64,000 nt of DNA, taken from positions 310,001-374,000 of the forward strand of contig JANUWF010001729.1 of NCBI GenBank assembly GCA_026120185.1. Direction: 5' to 3'. Numbering within the stretch: position 1 is the stretch's first letter; every line of letters begins with the position of its first letter. Origin of the DNA: Voacanga thouarsii. Its lineage: Eukaryota; Streptophyta; Magnoliopsida; Gentianales; Apocynaceae. Under the pieces are notes generated by a model that searched no databases, was not told the origin of the DNA, and saw only the letters and a program-made list of their open reading frames with translations. Of the stretch, positions 1-9,626 are shown one piece after another. The position numbers were made by a program, and so were the translations under genes.

Positions 1-1900
1 GCCTTAGTAAATTTAGATCTATGTTTATATGCATGATTTGGATGAGTTGATGAATTGAAGGATTGTATATGTTCATGATTGCGGTTAGCCATAGAAATAT
101 GATCGTGACCTAGTTGTCCCTAAGCTAGTTTTTATTTCATGAATAAAATATTTCATAATATGCTTTTGCTAGTAATTTCGAAAAAAACCCTAGGAGGGGT
201 AGATTTGGATTATTATATATAATAAGGATATTTTAGTTAAATAAATAATAGCTTTTGCTAGAAAAATAAAATATATATATGTGGATATTTTATAAAATAA
301 TGAAATCAACTAAAGCCTTTTATGGAAATAATCATAATTAGTAAAATATTTATTACTGAAAATTTAATTACTATCTTTTAATCAAAACCCATTAAAAATT
401 TATTTATTATTTTTCAAGCAAGACTCATTAAATTTATTTTCAACTAATTTTAGGTATCAATTATTTTCTAACAACTAAATTATTAATAAATCATTATTTT
501 ACCTAATACCACCTAGGACTCTTCATCAAATGAGCTCTAAATATTTCTTAGCAAGATTTAAACCATCAACTTATTAGTACATATTTCTCAAAACCTTAAT
601 TATTTTAAATATCAAATTAGGCTTAGCTTATATACCTATTTATTTATTGCTTAGCCTTAAAGCTTGGGACACTAGGATCATGGTAGTAGTGAGTTTGAGT
701 TGTTTTAAATTGAGAAAGTGGATTTTGGCTTGTGTTTGATTGTGGTTTGTATTTGCGCATGCGGCGTTAGGTCAGCTGTTGGAGACCTTTTATTGTGAGC
801 AAGAATCAGGTAAGCTCCTGCATAAAACCTAATTGATGTAAAATGTTTATTATGGCAAGCCAAATATAGGGTGCATGGACACTCATTTCTGTAAGGCAAT
901 TGAGGATTGGCTCATTTCTTATTTTAGTCAAAAAAATTATTCGAAAATCCATAAGAAGATTTACTCAACCTCAAAATTCTTTCCAAAACTGATTTTGACA
1001 AAGACTTTGGAGACCCTTAATTGCCATTTTCATGTGGAACTATGGTTTATTCATTTTCCTAAGTGGGTTACGTTACGTTGAGTACTCAAGAAGGGTGGAC
1101 TGCTAGGACTAGTCTTTGAAGGGTTAGGGTTAGTCTCTCAGTAGGTGGCCACCTCTAAGGGGTGAGTCCTTCCCGAATAAGATGTCAGTCCAGTAGGTCG
1201 TGTCGGTCCGAGCTAGCAATTGTTTACTTTTCAGTCAAGTGACTGTGTTTTGCCGGAATGGACACCCAGTTATTGATTGGGGATAGAGAAGGAGGAGTAT
1301 CTTGCCCGGTAGGCCAATCACCTACCTTTTTTGTCAGTTTGCACAAAGTGTCGGTATTCTGATCGGTTATGGGGCCTAACGTGTGCTAACCCATGATCAT
1401 TTCTTTTGAGTGGTTAATTTTATGGATTATGTATCGTTGGAAATCTAAAACACCACTCTTGCTCTTGACTAATTTTTATTGCTTGCCAGTATTTCTCTTA
1501 TAAAGGTTTTATACTTTGCATTCACGAACTATTACCATTAGACAATCAAAGCACACACGGACTTACTGAGATTTCTGCCCATCACCTTTTTTACCATGAT
1601 TTCAGGTCGATCCTGCCATGGGGATGAGTAGCTAGTGTTATCTACCTTGGAAGAGAATGTTGTCATTTATTTTTATGTGTTGCTTTGGGGAGTTGAGAGT
1701 GGTTAATTTTACTTATGGATTTTATTTTGGGAATTCATTGATTTACTTTTAGATTTATTCTTGGGATGTAATAAATTTTAAGTTAATGTATTATTTTTAT
1801 TCCGCAATTTTATTTGTGTGACATAGTTATAAAGTCCCCTTGTTCTTCCGATGGTGTGACATCCCTCAGCCTTGGCGGGCCTAGGTAGTAGGGTGTTACA
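1..1900 (+). repeat. Family A 5' LTR, right part only
   Basis: It matches 9933-11832 of the 3' LTR along its whole length and ends in 'ggtgttaca', the same end as all other family A LTRs. A GC-richer stretch at about 1080-1420 and the terminal 'cggcgggcctaggta'-type motif are shared by every copy. The left ~2.4 kb lies outside the window. Confidence 0.92.
1499..1505 (+). promoter_or_regulatory. Candidate TATA box of family A LTR
   Basis: TATAAAG lies about 400 bp before the LTR end and is embedded in 'ctcttataaagg', which recurs at 11454-11460, near 27926 and near 32088, and inverted near 19435 and 46859. An AATAAA-like signal follows near 1769. This spacing would fit a U3-R-U5 order, but transcription start is not shown by sequence. 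Confidence 0.3.
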
Positions 1901-1902
1901 AA

Positions 1903-1914
1903 TGGTATCAGAGC
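1903..1914 (+). other. Primer binding site, tRNA-iMet type
   Basis: TGGTATCAGAGC begins two bases after the LTR end. This is the standard plant complement of the initiator methionine tRNA 3' end and fixes the LTR/internal boundary. Confidence 0.93.
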
Positions 1915-2009
1915 GTAGGTTATAGGCAAATATTGATTATATATATTCCATTTATTTAAGTTTAAAATCTTTATCTAATTTATGTTGTTTATATTGTAGG
2001 ATGGTTTGA

Positions 2010-2512
2010 ATGGTTAGAACCGCGAAGAAAGGGCAGCAATGGCAACGGCCTATCCCTATATACCAGGAAAACCTTCCAGTTCCCCGGCTTGCCCCTCAGC
2101 CGGTTTTCCCTATAAAGGATAACACTGATGATGAGGTTAATCCTATGGAGGATAGCAGTGATGACGAGGTCCAAATCCTTGAGCCACCCTAATCCCGGTG
2201 ATAGAAATAAGCTCAGACAGTGAGAATGAGGTGATGATAGTGGAGCATCAACCCCACCCTCCTAATCCCGAGGTGGACTTAGCTGTAGATAGTGATGATC
2301 TAAGGAAGATAGACTATGAGTCTCCACCTAGGCCTTCTTCCCTTCCTGCTTTCAGTCGAGTTGAGCCCGGTGAGAGTTATAGGCGCCCGGGGAAGGAGCC
2401 AATGGAGGGATTTGCTAGCGGGGATGGGGTGGATTTTTCTAAAAACTCTGGGGAATAGTTGTATGAGGTTAATAATGAGGATTCTAATAAGGACTATGAG
2501 TTATTTTGATTT
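2010..2512 (+). pseudogene. N-terminal acidic leader of family A gag, frameshifted
   Basis: The ATG at 2010 follows 'tattgtagg' and opens a basic stretch (VRTAKKGQQWQRP) followed by an acidic, Asp/Glu/Ser-rich region. Frame 2010-2192 stops at a TAA; the acidic reading resumes in another frame from 2198 (SSDSENEV) to 2458, where a TAG interrupts, and coding-like sequence (NNEDSNKDYELF) runs to about 2508. I read this as one decayed ORF with a frameshift near 2190 and one premature stop. Low-complexity acidic leaders ahead of the gag domain occur in this clade, but this part has no catalytic role that I can name. Confidence 0.55.
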
Positions 2513-2720
2513 AGATGTTTTTTTATTTATTACTTTTTTAAAGAACTTTTATGTCAAGGATTTCTAATTCTGCTTTTTATCAAAATTTCAAATTTATGCA
2601 AGTCCATTTTTGAAAGAGAATTTATTCCTTAACTAAAATTTACATCCGATTTCTATTTACATCTATTTGACTGTGAATGCATGTGCAACTAAAATGATTT
2701 GAACCTTAAATGCATGCACT
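2513..2720 (+). other. AT-rich gap inside family A gag, possible intron or insertion
   Basis: There is no open frame. The base composition drops to strongly AT-rich between two coding-like stretches and returns to coding character after 'cgtgcag' (ending near 2764). It could be a degenerate intron or a small unrecognised insertion; neither donor nor acceptor is convincing. Confidence 0.35.
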
Positions 2721-3975
2721 TATCATTTGGGGTGTGGTTTAGATTGGTACCCAAGCATCGTGCAGCTTCAGCAGGTGGAAGGGTTTCGAAAGTTGATCAA
2801 GTGGCACCGGAAGTAGAAACAGCCCAGATGCAAGCACCCCACTGCGTTGAAGGGAATAGTCCGAATATGGGATTGGGGTATGAAGTTCTAATTGATGTGA
2901 CCATAGGCCTGGCATTTAGCAAGATGGCCGAGATTTTGTAGTCGATGACTGAGCGGCGAAACCCAATTGGTGAAGACGAGGCCTTAGAGCGGTTCCTGAA
3001 GTTTCAACCGCCCGTTTTCATGGGCGAAGCTGAACAAGATCAAAAGGCCGCACCCAACTGCAGTAAAGGGAATAGTCCGAATATGGGATCGAGGTATGAA
3101 GTTCCAATTGATGTGACCATGGGCTTGGCATTCAGTAAGATGGCCAAGATTTTGCAGTCGATGACTGAGTGACGAAACCCAATTGGTGAAGACGAGGCCT
3201 TAGAGCAGTTCCTGAAGTTTCAATTGCCTGTTTTCTTGGGCGAAACTGAACAAGATCAAAAGGCCGAACAATGGGTTAAGCAAATAGAGGATATATTCAC
3301 AATGCTCCAGTACACCGAGGAGCAGATGGTTAAGTTTGCAGCTTTCCGATTGAGGGGACCAGCTCGGACATGTTGGCAGCGGGTCTAAGACGACTAGGAA
3401 ATGAGCGAGTAGGAATGGACGTGGTCCACCTTTGTTGAGGTCTTTAGAGTTGAGTACATCCCTCAGTTGATCGTCGAGAAGCAGGAGGATGAATATCAGA
3501 ATTTGAAGCAGGGGAGTATGTCCGTGGCTCAGTATGCGGCGCGATTCACTCAATTGTCAAAATACTGCCAGAGATTGGTGGATACCAAGCAAAATAGAAT
3601 GAGGCAGTTCGTCAAGGGGCTGAGGCCAAAATTGAGGAGGGCGTTGGCACCGTCTCCGACAACTACCTATTCGGGGGTAGTGGATGCAGCCACCTGAACT
3701 GTGAATGAGGATCGTAGCCGTATGGCGACCAGGCCTTTCCAGTCACCAAGACTGCCGCAAGGGCACTTTCAAGGGCAACAGTCGAACAAGCATCCCGTCA
3801 ATCAGAAGTGGCAGCACCGAGGGAAACAAGCCCGGACAATACCAGTGGGCCATGACCAAAACTTCCCAACATGCCAACAGTGCGGAATAAGATGCCACAC
3901 AGAGAAGACCTATTAGGCCAAGGGTGGCGAAAGGAAATGTTTTCACTGTGGTGACTCGAAAACCACCTGAGGAAC
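2721..3975 (+). pseudogene. Family A gag (retrotransposon gag domain), broken
   Basis: The gag domain is seen as FRLRGPARTCWQR at about 3340-3385, the YIPQ-type motif near 3460, and then GSMSVAQYAARFTQLSKYC (3510-3570) and FVKGLRPKLRRALA (3610-3650). A zinc-knuckle-like CQQCGIRCHTEKTY lies at 3875-3915 and a second CFHCGD at 3938. In-frame stops occur at 2939, 3170, around 3388-3418, and 3695, plus one after the first knuckle. The N-terminal part is duplicated (2834-3049 and 3050-3265). The protein would form the virus-like particle; this copy cannot. Confidence 0.85.
2834..3265 (+). repeat. In-frame 216-bp tandem duplication in gag
   Basis: Two units (2834-3049, 3050-3265) share 'aatagtccgaatatggg' at 2855 and 3071 and keep exactly 216 bp spacing, that is 72 codons. 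The units differ by scattered substitutions. Unit 1 has TAG where unit 2 has CAG (2939 vs 3155), and unit 2 has TGA where unit 1 has CGG (3170 vs 2954). Confidence 0.88.
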
Positions 3976-4083
3976 ACCTGCCCCAAATTACACCAAGTTA
4001 GGCAAGGAAACCAAGCTCAGAACCAGGGGCCCAACCGAGCCAACCCCACGGGTGCATCCGGGAGTGGAGCACCGAAGCCGCAA

Positions 4084-4460
4084 GTGAAGGCCAAGGTATT
4101 CACTCTCAACAGAAAGGAAATTGGGGTCGATGCAGCGGTGGTAGAAGGTACGTTTACAATTCAAGGATGTTCCGTTACTGCTTTGATTGATCTTGGCTCT
4201 ACTCATTCCTATATAAACAAGTTGTGTGCATGTCATTTGGGTTGGGATAGAGTGGAGCTACCTTTCACTTTAGTGGTGAGCACACCTCTGGGGAAAATGC
4301 GTAGGCAGATCGGTACTGTAAAATTAAGGTGGGAAGAGAAAGTCTGGAGAGAGATTTGATAGTATTAGACCTCGAGGATTATAACTTGATTTTGGGGATG
4401 GACTGGTTAGCCAAGCATAGGGCTAGGGTTGACTGTAAAAATAAGTCAGACCAGGTTGTG
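4084..4460 (+). pseudogene. Family A aspartic protease domain, broken
   Basis: The frame opening at 4084 contains LIDLGSTHSYI (about 4174-4206), the retropepsin active-site loop, usually DPG or DTG followed by S/ATHS in chromoviruses; CTT in place of CCT fits one C-to-T change. The usual flap and C-terminal LGMDWL-like motif (LGMDWLAKHRA, 4394-4426) follow in a shifted frame after a TGA at 4357. The enzyme would cleave the Gag-Pol polyprotein. It joins directly to RT downstream. Confidence 0.82.
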
Positions 4461-4465
4461 ATGTA

Positions 4466-5520
4466 TTGGAATTTAATGGCAAGAGGGTGAAAGAATGTAA
4501 GTATTTGATCGCGGGGGCTAAGGCCCGGAAATTGCTGAAGAAAGGGTATCAAGAGTACCTGGCTTATGTGACAAACAAGCCGAAGGATCAGTGCACTCTA
4601 GAGGACACTGAAGTAATGAAGGATTTTCCTGATGTGTTTCTGGTGGAGCTTGATTCTCTACCTCCCAACCGAGAGGTAGAATTTACCATAGAATTGGTTC
4701 CGGGAGCGGAACCAGTATCGCGAACCCCGTACCGGATGGCACCGGCAGAGTTGAAAGAGCAGTTGGAGGAGTTAGTGGGTCAAGGCTACATGATATCTAG
4801 CACGTTGCCTTGGGGAGTGCCTGTGCTATTTGTGAAAAAGAAGGACGGAACTTTTAGGCTATGCATCGATTACCGGGGGTTGAACAACTTGACGATCAAG
4901 AACAAGTATCCCCTACCGTTGATTGACGAGCTATTCGACCAGTTGCAAGAATCCAGTTGCTACTCCAAATTAGACCTGAGGCAAGGGTACAACTAAGTGC
5001 GGATAAGAAAGGAAGATATCCCCAAGATGGCCTTCAACACCAGATATGAACACTACGAGTTCGTGGTGATGCCGTTCGGCGTGACTAACGCCCCAGCTGT
5101 ATTCATGGACCTGATGCACCAGTGTTCCAACCCTATCTAGATAAGTTCGTGGTGGTCTTCATCGACGACATTTTGATCTACTCTAAGAGTCTGGAGGAGC
5201 ATGCGGAGCATCTGAAGCTCGTACTGGAGAAGCTTCGGGAGTACAAGCTATACGCCAAGTTCAGCAAGTGCGAATTCTGGTTGGATAGTGTGGCATTCCT
5301 TGGCCATGTGGTGACCAAGAAGGGAATCCAGGTGGACCCGGGAAAGGTTGAAGAAGTATCAAACTGGAAACAGCTGGAGAGTATCACTAAGATCCAAAGT
5401 TTCTTGGGACTGGCTGGTTACTTCTGAAGGTTTATCAAGGGATTTTCGACACTCACATCGCCGATGACCCGATTGCTGCGAAAAGGATGTTCCATTTGTA
5501 TGGAATGACAAATGTGAGAA
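4466..5520 (+). pseudogene. Family A reverse transcriptase domain, broken
   Basis: RT motifs appear in order: [53 protein letters not shown] and [10 protein letters not shown] up to 4996, a TAA, then [21 protein letters not shown] (5035-5095). After a frame change comes [11 protein letters not shown] with the catalytic DD at about 5160-5170 and FLGHVV (5297). Further breaks are a TGA at 5425 and a shift before 5549. FIDD in place of the commoner YxDD is normal for Ty3/gypsy. The domain copies element RNA to DNA from the tRNA primer at 1903. Confidence 0.93.
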
Positions 5521-5930
5521 AAGTTTTCAAGAACTAAACCACAGACTGATGATAGCACCGGTATTGAGTCTACCGGAGGAAGGGAAACCTTACGCACTGT
5601 ATGTCGATGCTTCGAAAGAAGGACTGGGAGCAGTGTTGATGCAGGACCGGAAGGTGATCGCTTACACTTCTCGGAAGCTAAGACCTCATGAAGTCAACTA
5701 CCCTACTCATGATCTGGAGCTGGAAACTATAGTGTTCACCCTAAAGAAATGGTGACACTACCTGTACGTAGCCGAATACAATGTATTTACCGACTACAGT
5801 ATATCTTCACTCAGAAGGATCTAAACTTGAGACAGCGAAGATGAATGAAATTTCTAGAAGAATACCGTTGTCCGATCAACTTCCATTCTGGGAAGGCCAA
5901 CGTTGTGGCGCACGCCCTAAGCAGAAAGGT
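5521..5930 (+). pseudogene. Family A RNase H domain, broken
   Basis: [18 protein letters not shown] (5570-5625) holds the first catalytic Asp, followed by [20 protein letters not shown] with the conserved Glu in LELE (about 5715). A TGA follows KKW at 5753. The tail (FTDY, then HSGKANVVAHALSRK at about 5887-5926) is in another frame after a shift near 5800-5845. It would remove the RNA strand of the RNA-DNA hybrid. Confidence 0.88.
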
Positions 5931-6099
5931 TAGGATGGCCAGACTAAAGGTACAGGAAATGCAAGCGGTTCAGGATGTTTTGGACAGAAGGGTGAAAGTG
6001 CAAGGCAAAAGAATTATCATCAGCAATTTGAAGCTGGTGCCGGATTTGAAGAGGGAAATCATGGAAGCTCAGCAAAGCAATGACGAGCTTCAACTTTTC

Positions 6100-7230
6100 A
6101 AGGACAAGGAGCTCAAGTGGCCAAGCAGTGAATTCCGTCAAGATGAGGTGGGAGTTTTCCATTTCGGAGATCGATTGTGTGTACCCGGGAAGCAGCAGTT
6201 AAAGGACCGAATTTTGGAAGAGGCGCACAAGAGCAAGTACGCCATTCATCCAGGGGAAGTGAAGATGTATCAGGACTTGAAGTGAACCTATTGGTGGCCC
6301 AGACTGAAGCGGGATGTAGTCAAGTATGTTTCAACCTGTCTCACCTTCCAGAAAGTTAATGCGAAGCATAAGAAGTTAGCGGGACTATTGTAGCCATTGC
6401 CAGTACCAGAGTGGAAGTGGGAGGAGGTGACTGTGGATTTTGTCACCGGGCTTCCCAAGTCAAAGACTCAAAAGGATACCATATGGGTAGTGGTGGATCG
6501 ACTAACTAGGTCGGGCCATTTCGTACTGGTGAATGTGAAGGACTCGCTGGAGAAGTTGGCTCAGACTTATGTTCGAGAGATAGTCCGACTGTATGGAATG
6601 CCTTCAAGCATAGTGTCAGACTGAGACCCGAGGTTTACGTCTCGTTTTTGGAGAAAGTTTCAGGAAGCAATGGGGTCGAGTCTAAAATTCGGTACGACGG
6701 CGTACCCGCAGACCGATGGGTAGTCAGAAAGGGTTATACAGATATTGGAAGATATGCTGAGAGCCTTTCTTTTGGACTTCGGGGATGAATGGATAGAGTG
6801 TGTACCGTATGCCGAGTTGTCATATAATAATAACTACCAAGCCTCAATTGGGATGGCACCATACGAGGCTTTGTATGGGCGCAAGTGTCAAGTACCACTG
6901 TACTGGAGTTGGTCGAGAGATGGTCATGTGAGCAAAACCGGAGAGGTCTATGTCTAAGAAATGTTAGATAAATTGAAATTGGTCAGGGAAAGGTTAAAGG
7001 CAGCTCAGAGCCGACAGAAGAGCTATGCGGACAACCGGCGAAGAGAATTGGAATTTCAAGTTAGGGACAGCGTATTTCTGAAACTGACGCCGAATAGGGA
7101 AATTTTGAAGCATCCAAAGGGCAGAAAGTTGAATCTGAGAAATTTGGGGCCGTTTCCGAGTAAGGAAAAGATTAGACCGGTAGCTTACCAATTGGACATG
7201 CCAGATGGGTTGATAGGAATACTGAAGAAG
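6100..7230 (+). pseudogene. Family A integrase with GPY/F-like module, broken
   Basis: The zinc-binding segment has the two His (6225, 6245) but the second Cys reads Phe (CLTF, near 6341). The catalytic core runs from VPEWKWEEVTVDFVTGLP (first Asp near 6433), through SIVSD at 6607-6621 (second Asp, followed by a TGA), to SERVIQ near 6724 carrying the Glu, then MAPYEALYGRKC (6853-6890). A GPFPS...PVAYQLDMP motif at about 7147-7203 corresponds to the GPY/F module. Stops at 6283, 6391, 6622, 6721 and 6956 almost all replace Arg or Gln codons. The lost Cys and stops make it inactive. Confidence 0.9.
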
Positions 7231-7254
7231 TATAATGCGGATCCCGATCATGTA

Positions 7255-7452
7255 TTGAATGATGAACCATTAGTATTGCAGCCAGACCTGAGCTATGTGG
7301 AGAAGCCTGTGCAGATATTGGATCGCAGTGTCAAGACTCTCCGGAACATACAGATACCGATGGTTAATATTCAGTGGGAGCACCATGGCACGCAGGATGC
7401 CACATGGGAGTCTTAAGAATGGGTTAAGCGGAAGTATCTTGAGTTGAAATAG
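7255..7452 (+). pseudogene. Chromodomain at the end of family A pol
   Basis: PVQILDRSVKTLRNIQIPMV and then IQWEHHGTQDATWES (about 7306-7413) match the chromodomain found at the integrase C-terminus of Tekay/Del chromoviruses, with the aromatic W and the terminal ATWE motif. A TAA follows 'gagtct' at 7414. In the family this domain helps target integration to chromatin; that role is known for the clade, not shown here. Confidence 0.88.
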
Positions 7453-7484
7453 AGGTATGCTTGAATTTCGGGACGAAATTCTTC

Positions 7485-7498
7485 TAAGGAGGGGAGGA
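7485..7498 (+). other. Polypurine tract of family A
   Basis: 'aaggaggggagga' lies directly before the 3' LTR start (tgtgaaacccc) and would prime plus-strand synthesis. Confidence 0.88.
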
Positions 7499-7744
7499 TG
7501 TGAAACCCCAGTCAAAACCAACCTTAGAGTAAAGGGGTTAGGATGCATATCATACTTTATTGCATATTAGAATATATTTTTATAAGATTTTATGTGCATT
7601 GAATTTGTGTTTTATAGTTTAGAGGGCTTGATTATGATTATTGAGTGAGAAGGGCAAAATGGTAATTTTTGCTTGAGGTGGAAAAGAGAGATAGCTTGAG
7701 GATTGAATAAGAAAATATTTTTAGAGGGAAAATAAGAATAAGAG

Positions 7745-7806
7745 TTGTTGTGTTTTAGTAGTTAGAGCCTTAGAATTAATTCTTGAGGTCTTGGGTTCAA
7801 ATTCCA
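7745..7806 (+). other. tRNA-like pol III box pair in LTR (copy 1)
   Basis: An A-box-like 'ttagtagttagagcc' is followed about 40 bases later by a B-box-like GGTTCAAATTCC (7794-7805). Between them 'cctta...tgagg' could form an anticodon-stem-like hairpin. The same arrangement occurs in four other family A LTRs. It is not an intact tRNA gene: the acceptor arms do not pair. Confidence 0.55.
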
Positions 7807-9416
7807 CATAGAAGCTTTAGCTTGGTTAAATTTTATTTTTGCTTGGGAAGAGTTACTTTCGGCCTTAGATGCTTGCAGTAGAGAAGAGATGTTGTCCTAA
7901 GAGAGTCATGATAGGAGTATCCTAATCCTGCTCCTTTGCCCTATACACAATTCCTAAGGGGAATTCATTTCCTCTTGATGCTTAATTTTTCCTATCTCTC
8001 AATTCATTTGTTTGTTCAATTTGTTTAAGCCAATTTTATTCTAGAAAAATTCTGGTAATGTGCTATGGCTTTGAAGGTTCAAAATGTCTTAGTAAAATAC
8101 ATCCTATGGACCGAAACCATGACAGAGTGGGAAGGATTTCAAGTGAATTAAATTTCCCTATTGAACTTTCTAAAACTTCACTCTAGCTAGGTTCATTTTC
8201 CTTCAAGCATAGAACTAAAATTTTTTCCAGCTTCTTGTGCCTTCAAGGTGTCAAAATTCTTAGCCATTATTCCCTCCCAAATGCTACCAAAAAATGGCCC
8301 TTTTGATCAGCTTGAAACCTGTATGTTTTTGGCCATTTTCGGACTGCACAAATGCTGTGCAAAACCAGAGAAATTTCTGGTTGAATTCGCAGCTTTGGAG
8401 GTCCGAAACCAAGCTGTTTTCTTTCAATTTTTGTTCAGCATCTTAGCCACATTTTTCATCCATAAAGAATGCTGGAAACCAGCCTTGAAAGACGTCTAAA
8501 ATCCACTTCAAACTCTTTGCAAGCTGATTGGAAAGTGGCAGCCGAAAACTATCCAGAAATTCTAGCCTTGCGAAAATCCTGTTCAAGGAAAATTTCCAGC
8601 TTGTCACCTTATTCAGCCATAGCCAAAACTCCTCCAATTTTCTGTGCAGTCTTCCCTTAAACAGCCATGAAGTGAACTTCATTGTCTTACCCAACCTTCT
8701 GCATGAAAATCCAATCATGGCTGCCCAAAAATATTTCCAAAAAAATTACTGCAATCATGCTTGATTAGTTACCAAAATTCCAGCCACTATAATTTAATAA
8801 CCTTCCATAAAATATCCCTCAAACAACCAGACCATCCCTTCACTATTATACTCCTTATTTTTTGCCACCCTTTGCCTCCTTCAACCAGCTTTCATCCAGC
8901 TGAAACTCTAGTCAACAATTCGGCCATGGCAGCATTCCAAAAGCTCTTCAATAATCAAAGATATTCTTGTATATTTAGTTTCCAAATTTGCTTCCCAAAA
9001 ATATTCTTCAAGGATTTCAACAACTAGCCTTTCATTTTCCCTTCCAAACCAGAAAATCATCTTCCAAAACCATACAAACAAATTGGCAGCCCTAATCCCT
9101 TCAGAAATTCAGCTGGCCTTGAACAAAACCTATCTACTCTCTTCAACCTTCAAGAACACATAATACACCAAGAACACCTACTGCTTCATTTTTGTCTAAT
9201 ACCGCTCCAAATCGCTCCAAATCACTCCAAACTTCTTCTAAAAATTCCAGATTTCATCTATTCACTACTGTGAGTCCATCCACACCATTTTTAACATCAA
9301 ACTCCCAAATCTAACTTGCTCTTTTGGATAAAAAACCAGATGTTTTGTGAAGGCTCAAGAACACCTTCAAGGTAGGGTTGTTTTAACAACTTCATCTTCT
9401 CTAATCTTGACCTCTA

Positions 9417-9445
9417 ATGAATATATATATGAATAAACATGCTAA

Positions 9446-9499
<54 letters not shown>

Positions 9500-9626
9500 T
9501 GACCGAATGGCTTCTTCTCCAATGGCCATGCTTTCTCCATCCTACTTGGCCGGATCTAGTCATCTAGGAGATGAGATTCATTCGAAACTCCTTCAAGGTT
9601 TTCATCAATCATGTAAGTCTTTTTAA
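9417..9626 (+). other. CT microsatellite and micro-ORF in family A LTR
   Basis: A (CT)n tract at 9451-9497 lies just upstream of an ATG at about 9507 whose reading (MASSPMAMLSPS..., ending HSKLLQGFHQSCKSF) is shared, with changes, by the copies at 30264 and, on the minus strand, near 49010. A 'gtaagt' donor-like site follows at 9612. It may mark a promoter-proximal leader; no protein function is recognised. Confidence 0.4.

Noticed and set aside
875..1081. 68-codon ORF, also at 10820-11026, as a conserved LTR protein
   Set aside because: The two copies are the two LTRs of one element, so identity is expected. Other A LTRs have an extra base after the start and lose the frame.
7745..7806. A functional tRNA gene
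   Set aside because: There is no pairing acceptor stem and no clear anticodon loop, and the segment is embedded in an LTR in every copy.
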